DNA from: Ciona intestinalis
Taxonomy: Eukaryota > Chordata > Ascidiacea > Phlebobranchia > Cionidae
Assembly (NCBI RefSeq): GCF_000224145.3
Contig: NC_020167.2
Span: 5,883,552 to 5,947,551, forward strand
DNA length: 64,000 bases
Direction: 5' to 3'
Shown: in pieces, positions 10,091 through 22,342 of the stretch
Numbering within the stretch: position 1 is the first letter of the stretch
Layout: each line of letters starts with the position of its first letter
Made by a program: the position numbers and the translations under genes
The notes under the pieces: model-generated
What the model saw: the letters and a program-made list of their open reading frames with translations, nothing else
Told to the model about the DNA's origin: nothing
Database searches by the model: none

Positions 10091-11481
10091 ATGCTACCAC
10101 TGATATTATTTCTACAGCTTCAATATTCTTATGTCCTTCCACGTAAGTACAATTTTGAGCAATTAATAAATATTTGTTTTTTGACTTGCTAGAAAATGAC
10201 AGTCGTAAGGACACAGATGTTTAGTTACACCCCATGCCCGGCTACAAATTACCACGTACATGTAACTTTAAGAATAAAAATTTAAAGGTTTTTTTTCTTA
10301 AAGAACCACTGGGTTGAGGCAGCTGCTGTTTAGTGTTTTTCCCAAAGACACGCAAGTCCACTAATGGTAAAAGCACCAAGCCTTATAATTCGTAAACGCT
10401 GGGCAAAGAAGAATATATAGTAGGGTGGAGAAGATGGGACACCTTTAGCACATAATATCCAGAAATCCTGATCGTGTTTTAAACAATTAACAACGGTCAT
10501 GAGAGTCATGGGGATATATAGTTTCATATTCATTGAATATTCCTTGTTTACTACTAAATAGGACAAAAAATAGAGTTAAAAAGTGCCCCATCTTCCCCCA
10601 TCCTACTGTATATATTTGTATACACAGAACAACCGATCGTAACTTTTATGTATTTCTTATATTTTAGTCACACTCAACAGCCTGGGGTGTTGGACGGACG
10701 TGACGCTGTCTAGAGCTATTCCAACTATGGAAGGGACCGATCCGACTCTTTCAGGCAGTTACCGTCATAGAACTGATGCCATCCAAAAGTGCGCACGTGT
10801 TGCTTTGGCAAGAAATTACGAAGTATTTGGCATAGAGGTATATAATGCTTCTTAGTTATGATAATGTTTGGGTTCTATAGATACGCGACGAATACTGTCT
10901 ATAATAGTTCAAACGGTCAACAACATTTACGATTCAAAACTCTAACACAGAACAGTGGTTGGTGCGCAAGCTCCGCTAACGCAAGGTCAACGTACAAGAA
11001 ATACGGCAATTCTACAAATTGTGCAGCCAACGGGGAAGGCGGGATGTTTGCACTTCAAGTCTACGAAATTATTGGTAAATTTGTCTACAAGCATATTGTA
11101 ATTTAAACCCATAGGTAAAGCAGTATATAGTATACACATATATATAAAACATAACATCAGCGTGCTATAAGGATGAGCGAATTCAACCCTTATATCGACA
11201 ACACAGGTAAGATGGTGTTTGGACAAACTGAAATAGAACTCGCCTCAAACAAACAAGTGGTGGACGGAAACCTAATGTACAAAACATGTTTGTCGGCTAT
11301 ACCTTTTAAAGTGAGGGCCACAGCAACACCAAGCGATCAAAATTCCCCGCTTAGATTCAATGTTACCATCGTCGACATACAAAGATACAGCGTGTTTGTT
11401 ACATTAAAACGAATCGATCAAGATACGGGATGGGATAAAATGCCAGTAACAGTGAACTGGGTGTTAAATGTACCAGACTAG
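10091..11481 (+). CDS. Secreted GGWC-domain / H-type-lectin-like protein, copy F
   Basis: Exons 10091-10142, 10668-10837, 10951-11074 and 11207-11481 join in phase into 206 residues. Signal peptide MLPLILFLQLQYSYVLP; four-cysteine domain with LGCWTDV, RAIPTMEGTDPTL, KCARVALARNY and SGWCASSANA; then the lectin-like domain ending MPVTVNWVLNVPD. It is the most diverged intact copy: AYW becomes VDG, and GGMFALQVYEI replaces GGPGANQVYEI. Intron 1 carries the same reverse SINE remnant as copies C and D, here followed by an inverted-repeat element (10422-10604). It is the last member of the array; RPN2 starts about 750 bases downstream on the same strand. Confidence 0.74.
10185..10405 (-). mobile_element. 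SINE remnant in intron 1 of copy F
   Basis: Same SINE, same position, head lost (ends near CGCTGGGCAAAG). A MITE lies immediately to its right. Confidence 0.7.
10422..10604 (+). mobile_element. MITE in intron 1 of copy F
   Basis: Complete copy, immediately after a SINE remnant; flanked by TATAG / CTGTATA. Confidence 0.88.
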
Positions 11482-12229
11482 ATGTAATTTATTGCCGTGT
11501 GTACCGAACTTTCACGATACTTAAAAATCACATATCCATTATTACTGAGTTCAATTATGTCATTACAGCCCATGCCAAATGAATACATTTGGCAGCCTTT
11601 TCTTGCTTTTGTAAACATCTATATATATATACCCTTTACAATGTATTATTATTTCTTTAGATATAAATCATGTGGGCCTATGTACAAAATTATATTAAAA
11701 TATTACGAAATCTATTGTCTTATCCAACCTAAATTACATTGATGTGAGCTGAACTAATTCATGCAACTTGTTGGGAGTTTTGGTGGGCTGTCGTACATCT
11801 TAAAATATCCCTTGGTTTCAACTAATGCAACTTGTCGCATATATAACCCGCACAGTACAACCTCTTAAACTTGGCGTTTTTAAAGACAGCACTTTTATAT
11901 CGCCGGTGCAAAGTTTTGAAAAAACAAACGAAATGGAAAAAAATCTTATTCGTGTTAACACACCTATGTTATAAACATATGTTTGTATCGGAGTACGTAT
12001 AGTAATTTTCTATTTTTGACGTGAAACAACTGAGTTTGTGAACGGATTCTGATTTGCTACTAAGTCATAGATAACCTAATCGGCAATAAAGTATAAAGTT
12101 TCTATGTACTTGCCACGTTCGATGACGTAAATTTCGTTAGAGCGAAAACCGGTTTCAGACATTTCACAAAACCTTAGTGACGTTGTTGGTCGAGTTCTGA
12201 GAGGAAATAAGCAATACCTGTCGAAAAAA
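11482..12229. other. Spacer between lectin-like array and RPN2
   Basis: No gene seen. About 11810-11940 repeats, with substitutions, a block also found downstream of copies B (about 4730-4830) and C (about 7065-7190), recognisable by CTTAAACTTGGCGTTTTT and a following GCCGGTGCA. The stretch just before 12230 is the presumed RPN2 promoter and 5' leader; no TATA box is obvious. Confidence 0.5.
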
Positions 12230-15200
12230 ATGAATTTTAAGTGTGAGTATGAATTTTTAGGTGTTTATTTAATCCGTCCTTGTGTTATAATTCTGTGACT
12301 GCCAAATTGTGTTGCGTTTTAAAATACCACTGCTCTGTGATCCAAATTATTGTTAATTGACTACATGATGTGAAAACGTGTATTTTCTTTGTAATTTAAC
12401 GTTAATTGTGCCCTGCTATTTTTTACAGGCATTTCTACATTGCTTGCACTGGTTGGTATTGCCAACGCTGTGCAACTGGACTCAGTTTTAACGACTGAAA
12501 ACAGCAAACAACTAATTTCCAAGTTTAAGGTTGGCACTGAACTTACTAACTTCTAAACATTAACACTAAAGGATACTGATATAGTGATATATTCTTACAA
12601 TACTTATCTACATTTGATACCTCTGCCATTATTTATAGATGTCATAGTTTTATTTAGGCTTTTTATTCGATCGTTCCAAAATGTTTATATAAATTAGTAA
12701 CTTTAAGTTGGTAAGAATAAACCTCTGCATTTACCAATTATCCCGATATATAATGGTTTTATTTGGGCTTTTTATTCGGTTATTTCTGTTATATAAAAAA
12801 TAAATAATTTAAAGCTTACTTACTCTGGTTATTTGTCCCAGGCACCATACAAGACATTGGAAGATGCACATTACTCAATTGTTGGCCTGAAGAGTTATCA
12901 GCAAGGAGGTGCAGTTGCTTCTGCAGAAAAAGAGGTAAAACGTTAATGGGCTCCAAACCTGGGATGGTAGGCCTACCCTAGAAATGTTTAAAATGCATTA
13001 TTTAAAAAAACCTAAAACTATTGGATTGGTTTTATAGGAATAATTGCCTATTACTACCTTCATTGCGTTTTGCCAAATTGGTGCCAAAGTTCAAACTGCT
13101 ACAAAAATGTACTACAAAAATAACATCATTTTTGCTGGAAGGTCTGTGTTTGTATTGTAACAGACTAACAGTCAACGACTTGTGTGTAAATTTTTTTTCA
13201 TCTCAATTTTAGTCAATAAAAATGCGCTATTTAAATTCTTCAAAACCGCAAATACCTAGGACTTTAACCTGCTTCGAAAGTTGTGAAAATATAAAAATGA
13301 AATCAAATATAAAGCCTACTAACCAGTTAACCATAACTGTTTTCCAGGCTGCTTGCAAACTTGTGAAAACTGTAGACACCAAATCTTTGACATCAATCTT
13401 CTATGCTGCCACTACTCAAGCAGAGATCCCAGCTTGCAAAGTAAGTGCCTTTTTCTTGAGTCATTTAATCCCCACAAATCAAAGGTTTAAGATAGTATAG
13501 ATAGTTGTATTAAGGCACATCCCCACAGCAGCATAACATGGTAATAATGACTAACAAGGTCAAACACAGGACAGCATGGGAAAGGTGCCCATTAAAAAAG
13601 GAAGAAGGCAAAATCAATGAAGCATGAATAAAAAGATAACATTGGGGAGGGGTAGCACTTTAATACATAGGAACTTAAGCAAGAGTCCTACCATCCAGTT
13701 GTTAGGATGTTGCACCCGTATATGTGTTTCTCAAACCAACATCAATTCACAACACATATATTACAATATATATACACATATACAATACAATAATATATGT
13801 ATCCAATATAAAGCTTCTATTAAAATAAATTGTGCAAGTTGTGTTTTATTATTATTAAAATGTTTTTAACAAGTTTCAAATCAACAGCACGAGTTCAACA
13901 GCGAGACCCTAGAGTTTGTGAAAGGAAAAATTTCTGAGACTTCAGATGTTAAAACTATTTACGAAGCTGTTTCTATCTTGAAGAGTTTGGGAAAAGCAGG
14001 TAAACACCGCAAGAAATTTAACTGGCAACACTGTAGTTGTAATCATAGACACGCAACAATGATATAAAAGTTGTGCAACACATGCATTCATGCTCTGAGT
14101 AGGTTGTGAATCACACCTTGTGATACCCTCTCCCCACTTATAGCTAAAATAAATAATGTGGGGACACTCATTACTGTACACATGGGGCCTAACATGTGAA
14201 GCGATAACATTGCAATTAAAGATAATAACATGGGGAAAAAGATCAGATCAGGGTTAGACTCGCGGAATTTCTTACAGGATACTTTTTTTATACAAAAAAA
14301 AACATGGAGAAATTGCCTAAAGAGCACCATAGTTTTTTATAAGATATTAGACCTGATGCCAATTTACTAATCCTTGTATGTTTCAGTTGACAGCGATGAA
14401 GTGATCTCAGTCCTTCTAGCTGCAGTAAAAGCCGACAACAGTGTCTTGGCTTCATCCCTTGCACTACTCACTGCGTCTCAGCTCTCCAAACCAAACTTAT
14501 CATCCCTGCTTAAATCTGTGGATGTTGAGGTAAGATCTCTACTACAGATTTCAACTGATACATAATACAATTACTTGTAAAATGTCCTTTGCCACGGTGA
14601 TTTAAGCACCCCCCCTAGACCAGAGGGTACATGTTCAATGCTCGACGCCACTATTGTGGGAAGTTTGCGACCTTAGGCGCAAAAGCCGTGTTAGAACAAA
14701 TACTGTTGCCCTGTTTGTGACTAAAGGCAGACAGTTACGAATAACCCTGTATACTTCATAGATAAACTAGAGCACTAAGCTAAATTTACCAAATTGCATT
14801 CCATGTCTCATGGTATAACTTCCGTTAATTTCTGTTCTCGGATTTAATTCTTAATATTTTTCTATATTAACAGGATATGGCAGCACAAGCTGATGAACTG
14901 AGTGAAAGATATCTTCACTTTGACAACGATCTCGCTGTAACTGCCACCTTCCTCTCTGCTGCCATTAGTCTCCCAGCTAAAAGCCTTCCAATCAGTAATG
15001 TAAGTTCCTCAAAAGTTCAAACATTTTTGAGGTTTTAACCAACTAATATAAATATTGTGTATATCACTGTTGGAAAAAAAAGGGTTTTAGGCAAAAAATT
15101 GCGACCTTTAAAGTAGTATGTGCCTTATTCAGATAACCCTTTCCTTACCTAAACCATAGATTAATCCAAAATTAATAAAGCCAGTTTGTATTACTAACTT

Positions 15201-18200
15201 GATCTTTTAATAAAAAAGCACCTCCTAAATTAGCCCCTAATAAAATATAAAAAATCAACTTAATCTTGTTTGAAATGTCTGCCACTACGTTACATTCTAA
15301 TGACATTCATACATCCAATTTCAGGACCAAGTTATTCTGTTTTCCAACTTTGTACTTCGCCACAAGAACTCTGTATCTAGCATCAAAGAAGCGTCCTTGC
15401 TTGTATCTGCTCTTGCAAAAGTGGCTTCTGCATCACAGATTGCTGTTGGGAAAGCCCAACTTATATCTGGAACCTCTCTTTCAGAAGCTAACCCATCTAT
15501 TAAGGTAGAAATGGATTGTTTGCAGCAATTGATATTTGGACCACACAATAATATAAAAAAACATTGCCATATTAGCATTAAAACCTATTTTGACAATAGT
15601 GTGAAAAAAACATAGTTTTACTAAAGCAAGACTCCATTCTATATGGGTAAGGTTCTTGCAGAGACCTTTGCCTCAATTAGGGTTTGAGGATACCCAAAAC
15701 TCATCCAATAAATTCGTTTCCAACCTTACATACATTATCCCTCCAGGTTTCTATCTTGAATGTATTTGGGCAACCAATACCCAACCTTTCAGTGAAAGCC
15801 GAATCCATCATCCGTGCTTCTGATAACGAAGTTTTGTTGTCTAATGCTGCGTTTAAAGTTGATGAGAATATGAATTACCAACTTCTATTCTGGAAAAACA
15901 AACCAAAGAGTGGCTTTTATGATGTCACACTTGCGTAAGTGACACTTTGTTAACTTTATACAAACAACGCATGCTTACCTATTGATGTTGGGGGGCATGC
16001 CATGCTGTTTAAACCATCAGTGTCTTTATTAAGCATTCAACTTTATACCCGAAGCAACTTTTACCCTGCTGTTTGGTGTCTAAAGAAACAGCAGAGCTAC
16101 GTAAATTGAATTTACTATATTGATTATTGAGATTCCCTATGTGTGTCTATGAGTGTAACTGTATTTTAACCCTGCACCCCAGATTTTACTAACCTTAAAA
16201 AACATACCCCTTATGTAAAACCAAAAAACATTCATCTCTAAAGCTTATATTATTCTCTCAGTGCTTCCTCACCAAAAGCTACCTTGGTCGGCGTCTCTGA
16301 GGTTGAATTTCGGGTGAAAATCACGACCAAAATGGCTCTCACCAACCTAGAGATTGGGACAGCTGAGAAAGATCAAGTCACTCCAACTTTGAACAGGTGA
16401 TTGTTCCACCACTGTGTTGATTGTTGCGTCATAATCTATCAAATGTATGAAATATTTAGGTGCACAAAACACATGTTTTTGGGGGGTTTTAATACAAACA
16501 TTATAGCTCATATCATGTCATATGTATATCATAATATATGACACACTTTATTTTTAAATTTTAGTAACTTTATTTTTAGTAACAGTAACTTTAAGCTTCT
16601 TTTATTATTGAATATGGTCTTAGTATTGGGCCGAAAAATAATGTAGTCATATTTATTTAAATTGTAACTCGTATTTGGTTAATACAAATATTACAGCTCA
16701 TATGTAAGACACAATGTTCTGTATTTTAAACATTACAATAAATTTCAACTCGTAAAACCAGTTTATTTAAATTTTAACTCGTAATGGATATATTTAACTC
16801 CCTCGCTTCATGTTTTCAGCCTTAAATACGGTGGTAAAACCGAGTCGATGTCAGCTGACACTCAACAAAGAATTATCATGAAGTTTCAAGTCCAAGACAC
16901 TACAGACAAATCTCTTATCACTCCACACCAGGTAAAAAGAAATCTGTTTCAATACGGTTCAGAATTAATTAAAAAACTGGCACAAACTTAGTCAATTAAT
17001 GATTAAAACACTACAAGACTAACATAAGAAGCATTAAATTCAGATTTTTCTGTTTGATAGGAAAATTATATTAATAAAAATTATGAAGGCAAATTGTATT
17101 GTTAAAATGTATGTACTTAGTAACTGTATACATTTAACTATTCTGCTACTCACCAGGCATAATGTAAGAATTAGCTTTAATATAACAACATTACTCGTTA
17201 CAACACCAATGTATCGTCTGCCATTAAGCAAGTCTTCATTAGGGATTAATGCTACAAAACCTAATCTATTATTATGTCTTAACAGTCCCATTTCCATTTT
17301 TTGAAAACCACAATAAAAAGCAATGCAACACCATAACTTAAAAATTCTTAAACTTGAAAAAAAAAATTACCACCAATCACCATCTAACTAACAAATACAC
17401 AATCCACCAGGCATTCGTCCGTTTTGTCAGCTCAACCGGCCAAGAAATTATATTTGTTGCCGAACACGACAAAACTTTAACATACAAGTTTGAGATTGAC
17501 CTTGCCACTGCTGGTCGCGAACAATTTAACTCGGCGTCGGGAAAATACTCGATGCATCTGATTGTTGGTGACGCAACCATCTCCAACCCTGTGTTCTGGA
17601 AATTCGTAAGTAAAGATAAAAAGTTTAATAAATAGTTGTTGTAAAAACATAATCTGTTCTATAAGGGTGATGTTTTTATTTAAGGACATAGGATTTAGTC
17701 TAGATTCAGATACAGAGTCCGAACTCTGGTATAAATCCCATATGCCATCTGTAACTTCACCATAAGACTTAGTTAACCTATACTATATGAAATAGAAATG
17801 CCGCAAATTTATAATAAACGTTAGTATTGAAACCAAAGTGGCCAAAATCCAAAATAAATCCAACAAAGCAAACTGCAGTCTTCCTTAAAACATTTATGCC
17901 AAAACGTTTAAAAACTTTGTACTGTACATCAAATGTATAATATTACGATTGCCATACTTACATTATAATTTTCCCAGGGTGACATTAACCTGAAACTTGG
18001 TGAAGCAAAGAAATCGAAATCTTCATTCGAGAGTCATTATTCAGCGAAACCCGAAATCCAACACACATTCCGACTGCCAGAAGAAAGGCCACCAGTGTTT
18101 GTGTCTCAAGCTTTCACAGTTGCTTGCCTTCTTCCTATTGTGTTGCTGTTCATCTTCGTAAGTTGACAATTTTAAATATTTATATAAAAGTCAAAGTATA

Positions 18201-18953
18201 TGGATGAGGTCCTGTAGTATGGCACACCAAACGACCTGCGATTTAGGACAGAGTTGGCCCATTACCCCAACATTATGTATGCACATTTTATTTAATAAGG
18301 GTGAGGTCTTATAGTGTCACACATCATTGGGTCTGGAATTTTGGGCCAAAGTTGCCCAAACCCTAACATCAAAACCTTTATATTAAAGTAAGAAGAAAAT
18401 TAGATCATCATAATTAAATTAGATCATTATAATTTTAGTTGCTATCTCTACCTATATAGGATACCCATATAACTTATTTCTGTTTAACACAGTGGGCTAA
18501 GGTTGGTGCAAATCTTGGAAAGTTGAAACTTGCTCCAAAGAACATCATCTTTCATGCTGGACTTATCGGTGAGTACGTTTGTTATATTGTGTCTAAGAGT
18601 CTATCACACAAATTATACAGATTTGTGCAAAATGTTTTTAAATGTGTTTTACTTGTTTTCTGAGACTGCGCTGCCTGTAATTCCTATTGCTGTAAATATT
18701 ATTTGTCTCTTGGGGTAGATTACCGAAAAACTTATTTATAACAAATAAATTGGCATACCCATATAGTTTAATTGACTTTTTTAAACCAATATCTTAATAT
18801 AAATATTTACCTTTTTTAGGAATCTTTGTTCTTTATTATTTCTGCTGGAAGAGCCTTGATATGTTCACAACGGTTCAGTATCTATTTGGCGTGGGAGCTG
18901 TTACGTTTGTATTTGGCAACTCCGTCTTGTCAGATATAGCTAACAACCGCTGA
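12230..18953 (+). CDS. RPN2: Ribophorin II, oligosaccharyltransferase subunit
   Basis: Fifteen exons join in phase into 626 residues (human RPN2 has 631): 12230-12242, 12429-12529, 12842-12934, 13348-13440, 13888-13999, 14387-14529, 14874-14999, 15325-15504, 15747-15934, 16262-16396, 16820-16931, 17411-17605, 17978-18157, 18493-18568, 18820-18953 (TGA). The product is a non-catalytic subunit of the ER oligosaccharyltransferase that N-glycosylates nascent proteins. The short first exon plus exon 2 give a signal peptide (MNFKCISTLLALVGIANA). A long lumenal region follows, with family blocks such as KTLEDAHYSI and FNVFGQ-like LNVFGQPIPNL. Three membrane segments lie at about 537-557, 575-593 and 600-618. 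Splice sites are canonical and I saw no mobile elements inside. This is an ordinary, intact housekeeping gene. Confidence 0.96.
14590..14710 (+). mobile_element. SINE head fragment in RPN2 intron 6
   Basis: TTGCCACGGTGATTTAAGCA, ATGTTCAATGCTCGACGCC and ATTGTGGG resemble the tRNA-like head of the 8201 SINE; the core is worn. Confidence 0.5.
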
Positions 18954-19041
18954 CGAAGAACTATGAAACAAAATTAGAATAGAAATTTGGAAGCATATTA
19001 CATATTACGGCGTCTTGTTTTCGAAGCATATCTTGGATCGA

Positions 19042-19047
19042 AATAAA
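19042..19047 (+). terminator. Poly(A) signal AATAAA for RPN2
   Basis: An AATAAA hexamer lies about 90 bases after the RPN2 stop codon. Its position fits, but it falls in sequence that is duplicated around an assembly gap. Confidence 0.45.
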
Positions 19048-19112
19048 ATGACTACATTAGTACTAGATTATGTGTGTTTAAGTTCATTAAACGAATATCA
19101 ATTATCTCGAAT

Positions 19113-19162
19113 NNNNNNNNNNNNNNNNNNNNNNNNNNNNNNNNNNNNNNNNNNNNNNNNNN
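19113..19162. other. Assembly gap (50 N)
   Basis: Exactly 50 N. The sequence on the left (about 19046-19112) and on the right (about 19163-19315) are versions of the same stretch, differing mostly by single-base insertions in A or T runs. Confidence 0.98.
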
Positions 19163-19789
19163 ATCAAATTAAAACGAATATTCAATATATCTCGAATTGA
19201 GCTTACAATAATAAAATTGACTACATTTAGTACTAGATTTATGTGTGTTTAAGTTTCATTAAAACGAATATTCAAATTAAAACGAATATTCAATTTATCT
19301 CGAATTGAGCTTTACAATAATTTTTTGATGTCTTTAAATAGGTTGATGTTTTTAAATAGGGGTAATGGTCTAATTCTGATCTAAATCCTAGGGCCTAACC
19401 TGCCACGCTGCGGAACCTTACCCGCATAGATTAGAATATTTTTAAATTTATCATTGGGGAGACGAGGTTACTAAGTTTTCCGCACAATGTAATATTCTCA
19501 TACGATACGAAGGCAATTTCAAACGGGCACGCTTTTTCGTGTTAGAAAAATACTTTCGATAAAAACAATTTGTTGGCGAACAAACTGATGTTTCGTTGTT
19601 CGTGTACTTTTTGATAATTAAACAAATAGAATCGACTGGCCCCCGAACAATTAAACAGGAAATGAAATCAACGCTCCGATACAGCTATAAGATGTCGAGC
19701 GACATGTTGTTATCGGCAATAGTTCGTGAGTCAGATGTATACGCACTGTGACTATTGCTACAAAACAGAGAGCTTTGTACTTAATTACG

Positions 19790-22342
19790 ATGACGTTACG
19801 ACTGACCATTTCTCTACACGTTGTGTTATTTGTACTGCAAGGTAAGTTTATTACCAGAATATATATTTTTTTCGCTATCACAGCCGATAGATTTCTGTTT
19901 TGTTGTCAGTATTTAACGTTATCTGTAAGTAGCAGCCGTACTGTATAATCTAAACTAGAAAACACTACATTACTGTAGAATTATTCAGTATCCACAGTCG
20001 GTTGTTTTTGTAACCATAGCATATAAAAATATAGTGAGCATTGGCATCTTTTAGGTATATACTAGGCTTTAGGTTGAACTACCTCAAATGTATAAACCCC
20101 AACAAGGGTGGGAAAAGATGAGACACATTTTTACTCATTTGGTAGTAAACAAAAATCTACAAAGAACTATAAACCGTATCCTCTCGACTCCCATAGACCG
20201 TTGTTATTTGTTTAAACCACCACAAAGTTTATTTGGATATTAAGCGCTAAAGGTGTCCCGTCTTCCCCCGCCCTACTACACAAGTTGCTAATGTATGCTA
20301 CTTTTTGTGTTAAAGTATAATAAGCTTTTTTTACAGGTGTGACTGGGCAATGTCCAAACGGCAGAAAGAAAAGATCTTTCGTTGATGCTGATCAACTCAA
20401 TGCACTCAACATTACAGATAGATTAGGTAAGCTCGTTTATAACGTATTTGTTTGCACAGTGATGTCCCATTCTTAAGCCATATATACTACAGTGGAATAA
20501 GATGGAGCAAATGATATCCCATATCTCATAACCACGTTTTTAACAACTAACAAAGGTATTTTAGAGGCGCGAGGTTACGGTTATATAAATCTGAAGAGCG
20601 TTGTTAGTTGTTGAAGCGAGAATTGGAAATATGGGATGATATATGTGCTGTGCTATACATGTATCCTATCTTGCCTATAAAACTATATATTATTTTAGGC
20701 AAAAATTGTTTAGTGTCTTCAATATAAAACATGAAAATTAAACTAGTGTTATTAACAGAGTCGCCAGACTACGTTGAACAAAGCAACAGTGTTAATATAT
20801 CATGCTCGCTATTGTCAGTTAACATGAGGTAACTATATTCCTAAGCTTCGCAATTCATATAGTAGAGTGGGGGAAAGATGGGACACCTTTCCATCGTATT
20901 TTATCGTCCCAATTGGTGGTAAACAAAGAACATTTAAGAACTTATAAACCATATCCTACAGACTCTTATATATAGGCCGTTGATAAGTTTAAAACACGAC
21001 CAGGAAATTTAGATTTTATGTGCCATAAGCTGTACCATCTTACCCCACATTACTATATAGTTAGGACGGGAGCTAATGCTGATTGTCAAGTTACATTTTA
21101 GTTTCAGTCATGCATACTTGGCTGGTTTTGATGTCGCTTCAATAAAAGAACTTGTATTACTTGACAAAGACTACGAACCAATCAATGACAGCAGTTGTAG
21201 GGCAGTCAGTGAGGATTCGTTTTACAAATTTTCAATGATAAAAACGTTTGCGAAATGCGCGAATAATATCAGAGTAAGTTTTTTAAATTACAAACTATAT
21301 ATATAGTTTGCTTTGGTACAGTATTTGGTGTTATGTTGGCAAATTACGCATTTTAAACGATTATTAGTTTATCAATATAAAATAATATGTTCCTTCAACA
21401 TAAACTCAATCTCATTATTAAAGATTAAAACAGTGAAAAACAAACTTTACAACAAAACAATAGTCATTGCTTGAAATAAAACGTATATCCATCAATGTTC
21501 TTTTAAAAATGTTTGTCTTTAAAATAAAAAAAGAAACTTTTTAATAACAAAGGCCGACTGGTTAAACTTAAACCAGCAATGTTCTGTAATAAACACTATT
21601 TTCAGAGTGACGATTTTACCTTTTTTTTACAGTTACACAATAGCATACTGTCGATCAATTATACAGTTCTAGTAGTCCCTGATGCACAACAAGGTGTTGT
21701 ATCAAGAAAACCAACCAACTTTATACAGCTGAGTTGCGCTTACAGACGTGATCTCAACACGACTCTTGGAAAAAGGACGAAAGTAATAATACCGTGAGTG
21801 TGTTTAAACATATACAGTTGCTCTATCCTTATAAATATCCATGTTTTAATTAATTGCAACAATCTTGCAAAACGTTACAGTATTGATGGGAGTTGTATAG
21901 ATGTGGCAAGACGTTGGCATCAAGTATTCATAGACATACAGGGTAGGAGAGTTCGACAAAAACGGCACCCGGAACCAGGTATGATATTTTCTTTATGATA
22001 ACGTAACTTAAATATTCTCGCATGGGGCAACAACAGTTGTTATAACACGGGTGTTTTATTTCATACACCACAAGTTTGCTAACGAGTTACAACATATGTA
22101 AAAATGCAGATTTCGTGGTTTGGCTCTGGTTCAATCTAAAGCGAGTACAAAGATGGCGACCGTGTCTTCGTAAAATTATAAGGGTAAGGAAAGTGGGTAA
22201 CGAACACGCCCTTGCATGTTTATACAGTAAGTAGCATGGAGCTTATTCTATTTATTCACAGTACGAACACTACATCGACCACATTCTTGGATTCGTAACT
22301 ATCCGTAACCACGAAGATACACATTTTCCCTGTCTTTTATAA
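19790..22342 (+). CDS. Short ZP-N-only secreted protein, ZP copy 1
   Basis: Eight exons join in phase into 265 residues: 19790-19841, 20337-20426, 20759-20828, 21102-21273, 21633-21793, 21881-21978, 22110-22183, 22262-22342 (TAA). A signal peptide (MTLRLTISLHVVLFVLQG) is followed by a basic site (GRKKRSF) and a ZP-N module. The module's four cysteines sit in NISCSLLS, DSSCRAVS, FAKCANN and LSCAYRRD, with INYTVLVV between. Unlike the full-length ZP gene downstream, no ZP-C, EGF or membrane helix follows. The chain ends in a private tail: IDGSCIDVARRW, a second basic site (VRQKRH), FVVWLW, WRPCLRK and YEHYIDHILGFVTIR. The tail exons are kept in copy 2. ZP-N modules drive polymerisation of extracellular matrices and egg coats; that role here is inference. 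Confidence 0.75.
20105..20275 (-). mobile_element. MITE in intron 1 of ZP copy 1
   Basis: Inverted ends AGGGTGGGAAAAGATG and CCGTCTTCCCCCGCCCT. Confidence 0.88.
20864..21052 (-). mobile_element. MITE in intron 3 of ZP copy 1
   Basis: AGAGTGGGGGAAAGATGGGA to CCATCTTACCCCACATTA; complete. Confidence 0.88.
22015..22100 (-). mobile_element. SINE 3' fragment in intron 6 of ZP copy 1
   Basis: ACAGTTGTTATAACACGGGT and ATTTCATACACC are the reverse of the SINE 3' part. Confidence 0.5.

Larger units (their letters stand above)
18954..19789. other. Spacer between RPN2 and first ZP gene
   Basis: Apart from the RPN2 3' end and the N gap, no gene is seen. The last 200 bases (about 19590-19789) reappear almost unchanged in front of the second ZP gene at about 22930-23118, so they likely hold the promoter and 5' leader of both. 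Confidence 0.55.
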
